From Nocardia aurea (lineage in GTDB: Bacteria > Actinomycetota > Actinomycetes > Mycobacteriales > Mycobacteriaceae): a DNA stretch of 64,000 bases. Below the pieces are notes generated by a model. That model did not search any database and was not told the origin of the DNA. It was given only the letters and a program-made list of their open reading frames with translations. This document shows, piece by piece, positions 41,619 to 50,756 of the stretch; the stretch's first letter is position 1; each line of letters opens with the position of its first letter. Made by a program: the position numbers and the translations under genes. The stretch spans positions 186,001 through 250,000 of the forward strand of contig NZ_QCYJ01000115.1 of the NCBI RefSeq assembly GCF_003123685.1, given 5' to 3'.

Positions 41619-43087
41619 CAACGACGGTCTACGCGTTCCCGGCCAATGGTCTCGGGCGAGAGCAACTGGTGCCGGATGTCTGTGACGTTCCGCTGGGCCC
41701 GCAGCAGGCGTGCGAACAACTCGGACAGGCCGCGCAAGACGCAGCGGGTTCGGTGATCGATGAGCTCAGCGACGCAATGGCCAAGGGATTCGCATTCCTC
41801 TTGCGGCTCGCGATCGGCTGGTGGACGGATCTGCCCGCACCTGAGCTCACTGCGGCCGGAGGAGAACCCGGTCCAGCGCTGATGGTTATTCGCGACTACA
41901 GCGGTGGGCTGCAAGTGCTGTTGCTCACGACCGGGATCATATTCGCTGCCGCGCGTCTGGCGTTGGCCAAACGCGGAGGGGTCGCGGGCGAAGCGCAAGA
42001 GAGCTTCCTGATGCTCGCCCGCGCCGTGTTCGCGTCGATGGTCTTCGCCGCAGTGATCACCCTCGGTACTCGCGCGGGCGATCAGTTCGCGGACTGGGTG
42101 ATCTTCGATGCCAGCCGCGGTGACCTGACCGGAGCTGTCGACCGTGTCACCCAAATAGACAGCTCGACAGTCGGGCTGGGGTCGGGCCTGCTGTTGGTGG
42201 TCGCGCTGCTCGGGGTGATCAGCACACTGGTCCAACTCGTGATGCTGGTGATCCGCCAAGCCCTGCTGATCCTCGTGGTCGCGGTGATCCCGCTCGCCGC
42301 TGCGGCATCGGGGACCGGCCCGGGGTCGCAGGCATACAAGAAACTTCTGTCCTGGTCGTTGGCATTCGTGCTCTACAAACCCGTCGGCGCACTCGTCTAC
42401 GCGATCGCCTTCACCGTCATCGGCACCGAGAAACAGACCGATCCACAACAGATCTTGCTCGGACTGATCCTGCTGGTGATGGCCGTGGTCGTGCTTCCCG
42501 CGTTGGTGCGCCTGGTCGCTCCGGCGGTCGCCACCCTCGGCGGCGGCGGTGGAGCCACCGCCGTCATGGCCGGTGGTCTCGCCGGCGTCGCGATGGGCTC
42601 AGCGGGGGAGAGCGGCGGCGCACGCAAGGTCAGCGAAGGCGAAAACGCCCCGGGCGGCACGGGCACCGGAGACGGCGGCGGTGGAGGAAGCGGCGGGAGC
42701 GGTCCACCTCCTGGCGGGGGTGGCCGTCCGATGAGCGGAGGCAGCGGCGCATCCGACGAAGGTTCGCCAGGAAGCGGCAGCTCGAGCCTCGACAGCGGGG
42801 GCGGCAACGGTGGCAGCAGGACCAGTGGCGGTACTGCCAGGCCCAGCTCCGCGGTGGGCAAGACCTCGGAAGGCTCCGGCGCTGGCGCTGCTGCGGGCTC
42901 CGGTGGTGAGGCCGGTGGCGCTTCCAGTGCTGCTGCTGGTGGTGTGGCCGGTGCGGCGATGATGGCGGCACAAGCAGTCAAAGACGCGGGTACACAAGCT
43001 GTTTCCGCTGTCGAAGCGCAAACCGCCGATGCCGCTGAGGGTGGCTGGAACGCGGATTCGCTGAGCCCGGGGGAGGTGCGGCGGTGA
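41615..43087 (+). CDS. VirB6/TrbL-like polytopic T4SS protein
   Basis: A 490-residue inner-membrane protein. Residues 1-75 are external and hold two cysteines (VCDVPLGPQQAC). Five to six membrane helices follow (GLQVLLLTTGIIFAAARLAL, GLLLVVALLGVISTLVQLVM, LILVVAVIPLAAAASGTGPG). A Trp/Lys-containing YKKLLSWSLAFVLYKPVGAL helix is typical of TrbL/VirB6 proteins. The last 170 residues are Gly/Ser-rich and soluble. It lies between the VirB8-like and VirB4-like genes with ATGA-type overlaps on both sides. Confidence 0.8.
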   Translation: MTTTVYAFPANGLGREQLVPDVCDVPLGPQQACEQLGQAAQDAAGSVIDELSDAMAKGFAFLLRLAIGWWTDLPAPELTAAGGEPGPALMVIRDYSGGLQVLLLTTGIIFAAARLALAKRGGVAGEAQESFLMLARAVFASMVFAAVITLGTRAGDQFADWVIFDASRGDLTGAVDRVTQIDSSTVGLGSGLLLVVALLGVISTLVQLVMLVIRQALLILVVAVIPLAAAASGTGPGSQAYKKLLSWSLAFVLYKPVGALVYAIAFTVIGTEKQTDPQQILLGLILLVMAVVVLPALVRLVAPAVATLGGGGGATAVMAGGLAGVAMGSAGESGGARKVSEGENAPGGTGTGDGGGGGSGGSGPPPGGGGRPMSGGSGASDEGSPGSGSSSLDSGGGNGGSRTSGGTARPSSAVGKTSEGSGAGAAAGSGGEAGGASSAAAGGVAGAAMMAAQAVKDAGTQAVSAVEAQTADAAEGGWNADSLSPGEVRR

Positions 43088-44556
43088 CCGCGCGCATGTA
43101 TGGGCGGTGGGAACGTCCGCGTTCGGCGGGGTTCTTCGGGTTGACGTGGGGTGTGTCGATGCTCGGGCTCGGGTTGGTGATCGTGGTGATGGCCGGGTTC
43201 ATGCTCACCCGCTCATTGACCACCGCGCTCGGGTTGATCGTGGCCGCCGCGGCGGTGTTCACGCCGTTGGCGATTACCGTCAACGGCCGCACCGGTTGGG
43301 AACTGGCGCTGCTGCGTGTGCAGTTCGCTGCGGCGCGGTCGCGTGGTGAGCATCTGTATCGCTCGGGCCGCTTCGCTCGCATACCGGGTGTCGCGAAATT
43401 GCCTGGTTTGTTGGCGGATTCGCGGCTCAGTGAGTACGAGACCGCGGGTGGTCGTCGTTTCGGGATGCTGCATATCCGCCGTTCGGATCATTACACGGTG
43501 GTGTTGCGGGTGATCCCGCGTGGCAAGGAGTTGGTCGATCAGTCCCAGATTGATGCGTGGGTGGAGGGGTACGGGCAGTTCCTGGCGACCCAGAGCCGTG
43601 GCGGGGAAGTGGTCGCGGTGACCGCGGTGCTGGACAACGTCGTCGAAACCCGCCTCAAACAATCCGGAGAAGTCACCCGCCTGGTTCGTCCGGACGCCCC
43701 GGAGTTCGCGCGGGCGGTGATGGGAGAGGCCGCCGCCGATATCGGTGGGGTGGGGGTGCGGATCGAGGCGCGGATCGCGATCACCTACCGCGCGATCGGC
43801 AAAGGCCGCGTGCGCCGCGACGAAGCCGAACAAGCCCGCGAAACAGGGCAACGCCTCCAAGGCGTCCTGTCCCAACTCGCGCGCGCCGGCCTGCCCGCCA
43901 CACCGCTGCAGGCGTGGGAAGTCCTGGCGTTGGTCCGCACCCGCTACGACCTGGCCTCCCAACGCGACGTGGAAGCCGCTGGCGCGCAGTTGGTGCGGAC
44001 GCAGTCCTGGGATTCGGTCGGCCCGATCGCCCACGTGGACGGGTGGGATCACTACCTGCACGACGGCGCGCGGTCGATCACCTGGGAAATGGACGCCGCC
44101 CCCCGAGGCGCGGTCATGGAAACCGTCCTGGAAGAACTCCTGCGCCCCCGCGCCGATGTCCCCCGCAAACGGGTCGCGATCGTCTACCGCCTGCACTCAG
44201 CAGCCGAGGCGACCTCGTTGGTCGATTCCGACTTCCGTGACGCGGTCGCTGCTGAGCAGACCGAGCGCGGTATCGCCAGTGCTTCGGCGCGGATCCGGGT
44301 CGGCAATACCCAGGCCGCCCGGGAGGAGCAGGCCCGTGGTGCGGGGTTGACCCGGTTCGGGGTGTTGGTGACGGTGACCGATCACCTCGACGGTGATTTG
44401 CCGGGGATCGAGGCGTCGGTCAAGGCGATGAGCGCGGCGTCGCGGTTGAGTGTGCGCCGCTGCTACGGCTCCCAAGCCGCCGCCTTCGCCGCGAGCTTGG
44501 GCATCGGGCTGGTCCTGCCCGAGCACACCTCCATCTCCAAGCGGGTGACGGCATGA
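43084..44556 (+). CDS. SCO6880-family protein (VirB3/VirB4 N-terminal-like)
   Basis: A 490-residue protein with two N-terminal membrane helices (LGLGLVIVVMAGFMLTRSLT and TALGLIVAAAAVFTPLAITV), as in PrgI/VirB3. The soluble remainder resembles the N-terminal half of VirB4 ATPases: HYTVVLRVIPRGKELVDQSQ, TYRAIGKGRVRRDEAEQARE, and FGVLVTVTDHLDGDLPGIEA. It has no Walker A. The VirB4 motor domain is on the next gene (ATGA overlap), so VirB4 is split here. Confidence 0.8.
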   Translation: MTARMYGRWERPRSAGFFGLTWGVSMLGLGLVIVVMAGFMLTRSLTTALGLIVAAAAVFTPLAITVNGRTGWELALLRVQFAAARSRGEHLYRSGRFARIPGVAKLPGLLADSRLSEYETAGGRRFGMLHIRRSDHYTVVLRVIPRGKELVDQSQIDAWVEGYGQFLATQSRGGEVVAVTAVLDNVVETRLKQSGEVTRLVRPDAPEFARAVMGEAAADIGGVGVRIEARIAITYRAIGKGRVRRDEAEQARETGQRLQGVLSQLARAGLPATPLQAWEVLALVRTRYDLASQRDVEAAGAQLVRTQSWDSVGPIAHVDGWDHYLHDGARSITWEMDAAPRGAVMETVLEELLRPRADVPRKRVAIVYRLHSAAEATSLVDSDFRDAVAAEQTERGIASASARIRVGNTQAAREEQARGAGLTRFGVLVTVTDHLDGDLPGIEASVKAMSAASRLSVRRCYGSQAAAFAASLGIGLVLPEHTSISKRVTA

Positions 44557-46268
44557 CCACAAACAAGAACCCACGCCGCGATGGACGGACCGAGATGGTC
44601 GCGGGAGTGCGCGTGTTGACCACTGCCGCGCGGGCTGCGGCGGAGGGCGCCGCGGCCCGGCCTGGACTACGTGGTTGGTGGGCCAGGGCGGCGATATCGT
44701 CTGATGATCATCGTCGGGCCACGCTCGCCCGCCGCACCGAGACCGGTGGTGCGGGTGATGGCTTCGTCCGATCGACCGTCGAGCTCACCGACCGCGGCTA
44801 TCGCGGGCCGGGCGGCGGACGCGCTTCCGTCGTCCCGGCGACTCCGGAATGGCGTGCCACCACCGCCCAGGTCGTCGGGTTGTGGCCTTTCGCGGTCGGT
44901 GCCAGCGCCCCGACGGTCGGGACCCCGGTCGGGTCGCATTACATCACCGGTGCGCCGGTGCATTTCGACCCGATGTCCTGGTTTCTGAAAGGGTTCATCA
45001 CCGCCCCGATCGCGTTCGTGCTGGCGCTCAACGGGTTCGGCAAATCTAGCCTGATCCGTCGGATGGTGACCGGTGCGGTCGCGGCGGGGGAGACGGTGCT
45101 GTGCATGGGCGACACCAAACCCGACTACCGCGACCTCGTGCAGCGCCTCGGTGGACAGGTCGTCGATGTCGGTTACGGGCACGGCACCGTCAACCCGCTC
45201 GATGTCGGTGCGCTGGGCACGATCGTGGAGCGGCTCACCGATCCGGATCAGCGTCGCCAGGTCACCGCTCGGGTCGAGGCCGGTCAGATCAACGTGGTCG
45301 CCGGACTGATCGAGTTGGTGCGTGGTTCGCGGGTGGCGGACTACGAAGAAGTCTTGATCGCTGCCGGGCTGCGGGAGCTGTACGGCCCGGAGACCGGGTT
45401 CAGCTACGAGCAGCCCCCGCTGCTGCAAGACCTCCTGGACGTGATCTCGACCGGCGGTGACCGGTTACGGCGTTTCGCCGAGGAAGACGACGAATACACC
45501 TACCGTGCCAGCACCAAAACCCTGCGGCGGTCGTTGCGGGCGCTGGTGGAGGGCCCGTTCGGGGCGATCTTCAACGGCCCCACCAGCACTCGCCTGAACC
45601 TGGACAGTCCGGCGGTGTGTGTGGATGTGTCCCGGATTCCCGAGGGCGACACCAAACTCCTGGCCGCGGTGTTGATGGTCTGCTGGTCGGAGGGTTTCGG
45701 CGCTGTCGCCGCCGCCCACGCGCTCTCCGATGCCGGATTGCAGCCGCCGCGCACCTTCGAGGTCGTCATGGACGAGATCTGGCGCGTGCTCGGGGTCGGT
45801 GAATTCATGGTCGACCGCGTCGACGCGCTAACCCGCCTCAACCGCACCCTGGGCACCGGGCTGATCATGTGCTCGCACACGATCAAGGACCTCGCCGCGT
45901 TCGACTCCCCAGCGGCACAAGCCAAAGCGCTGGGGTTCTTCGAACGCGCCCGCGCCAAGATCATCGGCCCCGTCGGCCCGGAAGAGATCAACCGCCTACG
46001 CACTGCGGTCGGCATCACCGACACCGAAAAACTCCTGGTGACCTCCTGGGCGGCACCGCGTCCACCCACCGACGACGACCTCGATCCGTCACGTCGTGAA
46101 ACCCCACCCGGCACGGGGTGCTTCCTGCTGAAAACCGGAGAAGCCGCCGAACCCGGAATCCCGTTCCGTATGGAATTCACAGCCTCGGAGCGGAATACCG
46201 ACATCCACAACACGAATCGCCGCTTTCAGGGCCTGCCGGGCTCCGATGAAGAGGGGTCGAGGCGGTGA
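44553..46268 (+). CDS. VirB4-like T4SS ATPase (motor domain)
   Basis: A 571-residue cytoplasmic AAA+-like ATPase. Walker A is in FVLALNGFGKSSLIRRMVTG (155-174), MGDTKPDYRDLV follows, and Walker B is FEVVMDEIWRVLG. A MCSHTIKDLAAFDSP motif resembles the sensor region of VirB4 C-terminal halves. It energises assembly or transfer. It is coupled to the SCO6880-like gene, with which it likely forms one functional VirB4. Confidence 0.87.
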   Translation: MTTNKNPRRDGRTEMVAGVRVLTTAARAAAEGAAARPGLRGWWARAAISSDDHRRATLARRTETGGAGDGFVRSTVELTDRGYRGPGGGRASVVPATPEWRATTAQVVGLWPFAVGASAPTVGTPVGSHYITGAPVHFDPMSWFLKGFITAPIAFVLALNGFGKSSLIRRMVTGAVAAGETVLCMGDTKPDYRDLVQRLGGQVVDVGYGHGTVNPLDVGALGTIVERLTDPDQRRQVTARVEAGQINVVAGLIELVRGSRVADYEEVLIAAGLRELYGPETGFSYEQPPLLQDLLDVISTGGDRLRRFAEEDDEYTYRASTKTLRRSLRALVEGPFGAIFNGPTSTRLNLDSPAVCVDVSRIPEGDTKLLAAVLMVCWSEGFGAVAAAHALSDAGLQPPRTFEVVMDEIWRVLGVGEFMVDRVDALTRLNRTLGTGLIMCSHTIKDLAAFDSPAAQAKALGFFERARAKIIGPVGPEEINRLRTAVGITDTEKLLVTSWAAPRPPTDDDLDPSRRETPPGTGCFLLKTGEAAEPGIPFRMEFTASERNTDIHNTNRRFQGLPGSDEEGSRR

Positions 46269-46459
46269 TACCGATGCAACCAATATCGAAGCGTCCGAAC
46301 GCGTTTCACGACCACGGTGCCGAGAGTCGAACCCTGTCCCCTGCCTGCGCCCGCAGCATACCTCTGGCCACCGACCGGCGGGCGGAACACCTTCTGCGGC
46401 AGGGGTGGAGCCATTCGCACGTTCAACCGAGCCGCCAGCTTTGTGAGGAGAAAGTCGCT

Positions 46460-48157
46460 ATGTCTCAACGGATTTTGCTGATGTCCAGTGCCCGCAACGG
46501 GTTGACCGTCCGCGCGGAACTCGCGCTACGTGGTCACGGCCACCATGTGCGCACCGCCGTCGTCGCTGACGCGTCCGCGATGGATGACGCGGTCGCCGAC
46601 GAGGACTTCGACGTGATCATCTGCCCGTTCTTGACCGCCGCGATCCCGGCGAGGATCTACGAGCACCACCGGGTGGTGATCATTCATCCCGGCCCGGTCG
46701 GTGACCGTGGGCCCAGCAGCCTGGATTGGGCGCTGACCGAGGGCCGGACCCGGTGGGGCGTGACCGCGATCGGTGCGGTCGCCGAGATGGACGCAGGGCC
46801 TGTGTGGGCGTGGCGCGCGGTCGAGGTGCAGTACCCGCAGCGAAAGTCCACGCTCTACAACACGGCCATCGCCGACGCCGCCATCGAATGCATCCTCGAG
46901 ACAGCCACGCATGCCGAGGACCCCGCATTCGTTCCGGTCGACCAAGCCGACGCGCCGCGACCGGTACCCGACGCTCGGACTCGCGCGCCGGTACGCCAGC
47001 TCGATCGTCACGTGCCCTGGACCGCGCCCGCAGCCACGATCCTGGCCCGCATCCACGCCGCCGACGGCGCTCCCGGGTGGTGCGCCGAGTTCGCCGGTCA
47101 CACCGTCCACCTCTACGACGCCCATCCCGGACGCAGCGGCGTACGCGCCGAACCCGGGACCATCATCGGCCGTCGACACCACGGCATCGAAATCGCCTGC
47201 GGGGCACAGGAAACGATCTGGGTGGGGCATCTTCGCGCACGCTCGCAGAACGCGACGACCTGCAAAGGACCAGCTGCCAGCGTCCTCGCGCGTCTCGGTG
47301 TCGACCTCGACAGTGTGCCCGTGCGTGAGGAATTCGACAGCCACGATATCGTGTACCGCCGCGACGGTGCGGTCGGCACGCTCACCGTGACCGCCTACAA
47401 CGGTGCCCTGACAACCGGGCAATGTGATCGCCTCGCCGCGGCAGTGCGTGCCGCGAGTGAGCAGGACACCGATGTGCTGGTGCTGCGTGGCGGCGTCGGG
47501 CATTTCTTCTTGACCGGAATCCATTTGGGCGCTATCGAACTCGCACCCGATCCCGCTCTGGAGGGGTGGGAGAACATCAAGGCGATCAACCGGGTCTGCC
47601 GGGCTCTGTGGGACAGTCCGCAGGTCACGATCGCGGCGATCACCGGCAATGCCGGCGCCGGGGGTGTGGCCCTGCCGCTGGCGGCCGACGTGGTCGTGGC
47701 GCGTCGTCGAGCGACACTGTCGCCGGCCTACCGGCCCATGGGGTTGACCGGTTCAGAGCTTCACACGGTCACCCTCCCGCACCGGGTCGGCCCACAGACG
47801 GCCGAGACCCTGCTGGAACGCGGTGACGCGCTCGACACCACGACCGCCCGCGAGATCGGGCTGCTCGACGGCATCGGCCCCGACGACAACAGCGAGTTCG
47901 ACTACTGGCTCGACAGGCTGTCGCGCCGATACACCGAACCACACGTGTACCGAGAAACTCTGCGCCGCAATGCCGGTCGTCGATCCGAGCTCACCCAACC
48001 GCTCGACGCCTACGAGGCCGCCGAACTGGTGGACATGGCCGAAGACCTCTTCGCCGATCGACACGGATTCGGAAAACACCGACAGGAATTCCTCAAGGTG
48101 AGCGCCGCCCTGCCGACGCTGCCGCGTGCCCACGCGCTGGTAGGCCATCGGCCCTGA
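46460..48157 (+). CDS. hoxX: HoxX/HypX-like CO-forming maturation protein
   Basis: A 565-residue fusion. The N-terminal part (1-180) is a formyltetrahydrofolate hydrolase/transferase-like domain with the HoxX-typical VIIHPGPVGDRGPSSLDWAL (73-92) and WGVTAIGAVAEMDAGPVWAW. The C-terminal part (295-535) is crotonase-like: GHFFLTGIHLGAIELAPDPA, ITGNAGAGGVALPLAADVVV, and MGLTGSELHTVTLPHRVG. HoxX makes CO from formyl-tetrahydrofolate for aerobic [NiFe]-hydrogenase active-site assembly. After GSE the aromatic run I expect (YWTY) is LHTV. No hydrogenase genes are in the window. GAGGAGAAA precedes the ATG. Confidence 0.82.
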   Translation: MSQRILLMSSARNGLTVRAELALRGHGHHVRTAVVADASAMDDAVADEDFDVIICPFLTAAIPARIYEHHRVVIIHPGPVGDRGPSSLDWALTEGRTRWGVTAIGAVAEMDAGPVWAWRAVEVQYPQRKSTLYNTAIADAAIECILETATHAEDPAFVPVDQADAPRPVPDARTRAPVRQLDRHVPWTAPAATILARIHAADGAPGWCAEFAGHTVHLYDAHPGRSGVRAEPGTIIGRRHHGIEIACGAQETIWVGHLRARSQNATTCKGPAASVLARLGVDLDSVPVREEFDSHDIVYRRDGAVGTLTVTAYNGALTTGQCDRLAAAVRAASEQDTDVLVLRGGVGHFFLTGIHLGAIELAPDPALEGWENIKAINRVCRALWDSPQVTIAAITGNAGAGGVALPLAADVVVARRRATLSPAYRPMGLTGSELHTVTLPHRVGPQTAETLLERGDALDTTTAREIGLLDGIGPDDNSEFDYWLDRLSRRYTEPHVYRETLRRNAGRRSELTQPLDAYEAAELVDMAEDLFADRHGFGKHRQEFLKVSAALPTLPRAHALVGHRP

Positions 48158-48229
48158 TCCGGCCCGCCCAGTCCCGCGCAACCCGAAATTCCCAGTCAGA
48201 AGCAGTTCCGGAAAGGAGGAGCACAGCAG

Positions 48230-49348
48230 ATGGATGCGACCTCGAAAACCATGACCGCCACCGCGATCTCACTGCCTGTCGCGCTTCTCCTGCTGTTGGT
48301 CGTGCTCGTCGGTGCCGAACCGGCGACTTCGTGCGCGACACCATTGGCAGCCGGGGCCGCGGTGGGTGGATCGACCGGGCAGACGATGGCGGGGATATCG
48401 GAGTCGCAGTTGCGCCTGGCCCGTGACGGGGTCGCCATAGGCAAGCAACGCGGGATGGGCGAGTCGGTGATCATCGCCGAGCTGGCTGCCCAAGCGACGG
48501 AGTCCTCGTTCCGGAATCTGGCGAACCCGTCGGTGCCGGAGTCGTTGACCTACAACAACGACGGTCTCGGCACCAACCACGATTCGGTGGGGCCGCATCA
48601 GTTGCGGGCCAGTGTGTGGGGCTCGGTCGGCATCGCCACACTCATGAACCCGACGTATCAGATCAATTGGTTCTACGACCGCGCCCAACAACTGGGGTCG
48701 GCCGCCGAGGCGATGTCACCGGCGGAGTTGGCGCAGGAAATCGAACGCTCCGCACCCAACGCCTACGCCGGGCAACTCGGGCTGGCGCGCCGACTCTACG
48801 ACTTGTTCGCCGACATCGACGTGGGCTCGACCTCCCGCACACAGGCTGCGACGTCTGCGCAGGGATGCGGTTCGGGCTCGGGTGCGCCGTTGAGCGCGGC
48901 GTCGGCGAGTGAGTTCGGGCGTGCGGTGATCGAGTACGCGGCCCGCTGGATCGGCACCCCGTACGTGTGGGGCGGCGGGGACACCAGCGGTCCGACCTCG
49001 GGTGGCTTCGACTGCTCCGGACTCACCCTCTACGCGGTGTATCACGCCTCGGGCGGGCAGATCCGGCTCCCGCACTACACCCAAGCCCAGCAAGACCACC
49101 CCACCGCCCAAGTGGTGCCGTTCGCGCAACGGGCACCGGGGGACCTGATCTTCTTCACCACTCCCGGCGATGCGGATTCCCATCACGTCGGGGTCTACTA
49201 CGGCCGCGACGAACAGGGCCGTGACCTGCTGCTGCACGCCCCGCAAACCGGCCAGACCGTCACCATCACGCCCCTGAGCGCGTGGGACGGCGAACGCATG
49301 GATGTCCGCCGCTACGCCACCACCCCGCCGGGAGGTCCCCGTGCCTGA
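48230..49348 (+). CDS. NlpC/P60 peptidoglycan hydrolase (VirB1-like T4SS component)
   Basis: A 372-residue exported or membrane-anchored protein starting after a strong GAAAGGAGG. The N-terminal helix (ISLPVALLLLLVVLVGAEPA) is followed by a lysozyme-like region (GESVIIAELAAQATESSFRN, and HDSVGPHQLRASVWG). The C-terminal NlpC/P60 domain has the catalytic Cys in GGFDCSGLTLYAVYHASGG and His in DSHHVGVYYG. It opens peptidoglycan for the secretion channel. TcpG-type bifunctional hydrolases of Gram-positive conjugation have the same layout. Confidence 0.88.
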   Translation: MDATSKTMTATAISLPVALLLLLVVLVGAEPATSCATPLAAGAAVGGSTGQTMAGISESQLRLARDGVAIGKQRGMGESVIIAELAAQATESSFRNLANPSVPESLTYNNDGLGTNHDSVGPHQLRASVWGSVGIATLMNPTYQINWFYDRAQQLGSAAEAMSPAELAQEIERSAPNAYAGQLGLARRLYDLFADIDVGSTSRTQAATSAQGCGSGSGAPLSAASASEFGRAVIEYAARWIGTPYVWGGGDTSGPTSGGFDCSGLTLYAVYHASGGQIRLPHYTQAQQDHPTAQVVPFAQRAPGDLIFFTTPGDADSHHVGVYYGRDEQGRDLLLHAPQTGQTVTITPLSAWDGERMDVRRYATTPPGGPRA

Positions 49349-49421
49349 TCGCGTCTCCTCGATCACTTCGTGCCGGCCTTGCGTGCACGCAGGACCGGTG
49401 AGAACGCCGCAGTGGTGGTTT

Positions 49422-49856
49422 TCAGTCCGGACTGCCGAACCTGAGCAAGTTGTTATCGATATCCATCAGCGCGAATTCCTCTATGCCCCACGGCTTGTCC
49501 TCGACGGGAGTCACTCGGGCCAGGCCCTCACCAGCGTCCCATCTGCGATGCAGTTCCGTGTCGGTGCACGGCGGATCCTGCGAATCGGTCGCCCATACCC
49601 CGGCGGCGACGAACTCGGCGCGCACGTGGTCGACGTCGTCCACGGCGACGAATGCCGCACCAGCCGCCACCCACGGGTCGTGGTCGGGTGTGTGCGCGTA
49701 GTGCAGTTCTATCGCGTCTCGTTGCACGAACCCGTACTCGGTGCCGTAGGCCTCGGTCTCGAACCCCAGTCGGCTGTAGAACTCGAGCGTCGCGGCGATA
49801 TCGCGCGAGGGCAGGATCGGCACGGCAGGACCTTCGCGACGCCCGATTTTCGACAT
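49422..49856 (-). CDS. VOC-family protein, bleomycin-resistance-like
   Basis: A 144-residue protein on the opposite strand to the transfer operon. Paired beta-alpha-beta modules are visible: PILPSRDIAATLEFYSRLGF, IELHYAHTPDH, AFVAVDDVDHVRAEFVAAGV, and PWGIEEFALMDIDNNLLRFG, with His and Glu residues in metal-ligand positions. It resembles bleomycin-binding proteins and glyoxalase relatives. Its reversed direction suggests a later insertion as cargo between the NlpC/P60 gene and the rest of the operon. Confidence 0.82.
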   Translation of the reverse strand: MSKIGRREGPAVPILPSRDIAATLEFYSRLGFETEAYGTEYGFVQRDAIELHYAHTPDHDPWVAAGAAFVAVDDVDHVRAEFVAAGVWATDSQDPPCTDTELHRRWDAGEGLARVTPVEDKPWGIEEFALMDIDNNLLRFGSPD

Positions 49857-50093
49857 GAGTCGATGGTAAACGGATCGACAGTTCAACCCGCCCCGGCCAC
49901 ACCCAGAGCGCAGTCCACGCCCTGCCGCGCCCACTCGAACGAGCCGGCTCTCACCTGCCAGCCGGAACCGAGGCGAATGCGCCGTGCCCGTGTCGCCACC
50001 CGGACAGCGCACCAACCGGGGTGCGCCCCTGCCGACAATCCCATTGCCACACAGGCCTATTCACTCCGACGATCCAGCATCACGAGGTTGATC

Positions 50094-50756
50094 ATGAACC
50101 ACCACACTCTCACCGCTACCACATCCGGCCCGACGGCTCGCGGTGTGGTCGCTGCTCATGTGCGGCGGTTGCGTCGCTGTACTCGGGTGTCCGAGTTGGA
50201 GGATTTCGCGGTCGCGCACGGGTTGAACGCCCCGGCCGACTTCGCCCGATACGTGAGCGCGTTGCGGATGGTCGCCGGTGTGGATCTGGCCGCGGTGCGT
50301 GCGTTGGGCTTCGCTCAACGACAGGTCGATCCGGTCTTGGTCGCCCGCGCTCGCCGGGGGCCGCGTCTGATGTTGTGGTGTGCGGGCACGACCCGTCGGT
50401 TCACGGTGGCACGCCGGGGTGGGCAGGTGCTGTGGCGTGACCATCATCCTCCCGACCGTTTCGTGATCAATGCTGTACGGGCGGCGGAATCGGCGGCACT
50501 GCAGGCGATCTGGTTGGCCGGTCAGGCTCTCGGGCGGTCGATGTGGGATGCGGGGGTTCTGCGTTTGACGATGGAGCGCTCCCATGGTCTGGCTCTTGTC
50601 GACCTGCATCACGCCGCCGTCGCGGCAAATCTGCTGCTCGAGTTGGTCACCGACCCGATCGACAACCCGGCCAGCCGCAAAACCGGCTCCCGGACCGTGC
50701 CGTGGGATCGCGGCGATTTCCTCACCCTCATCGGCTCCGACCGGGAGCTGCGGTGA
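50094..50756 (+). CDS. Hypothetical protein of the transfer operon
   Basis: A 220-residue soluble protein. Possible helical N terminus (HVRRLRRCTRVSELEDFAVA), ARYVSALRMVAGVDLAAVRA, and WDRGDFLTLIGSDRELR at the end. No recognised domain or signal peptide. GAGG lies upstream of the ATG, and the stop overlaps the next start by GTGA. It reopens the plus-strand operon after the inverted VOC gene. Confidence 0.6.
   Translation: MNHHTLTATTSGPTARGVVAAHVRRLRRCTRVSELEDFAVAHGLNAPADFARYVSALRMVAGVDLAAVRALGFAQRQVDPVLVARARRGPRLMLWCAGTTRRFTVARRGGQVLWRDHHPPDRFVINAVRAAESAALQAIWLAGQALGRSMWDAGVLRLTMERSHGLALVDLHHAAVAANLLLELVTDPIDNPASRKTGSRTVPWDRGDFLTLIGSDRELR

Noticed and set aside
42549-42981. Minus-strand Pro-rich frames opposite the VirB6-like C terminus
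   Set aside because: They are the antisense reading of the Gly/Ser-rich tail, which gives Pro-rich shadow protein.
46269-46459. tRNA-like T-arm sequence (GGGTTCGACTC on the minus strand) between virB4 and hoxX
   Set aside because: The flanking bases do not form a T stem, acceptor stem or anticodon arm, so it is not a tRNA or a convincing att remnant.
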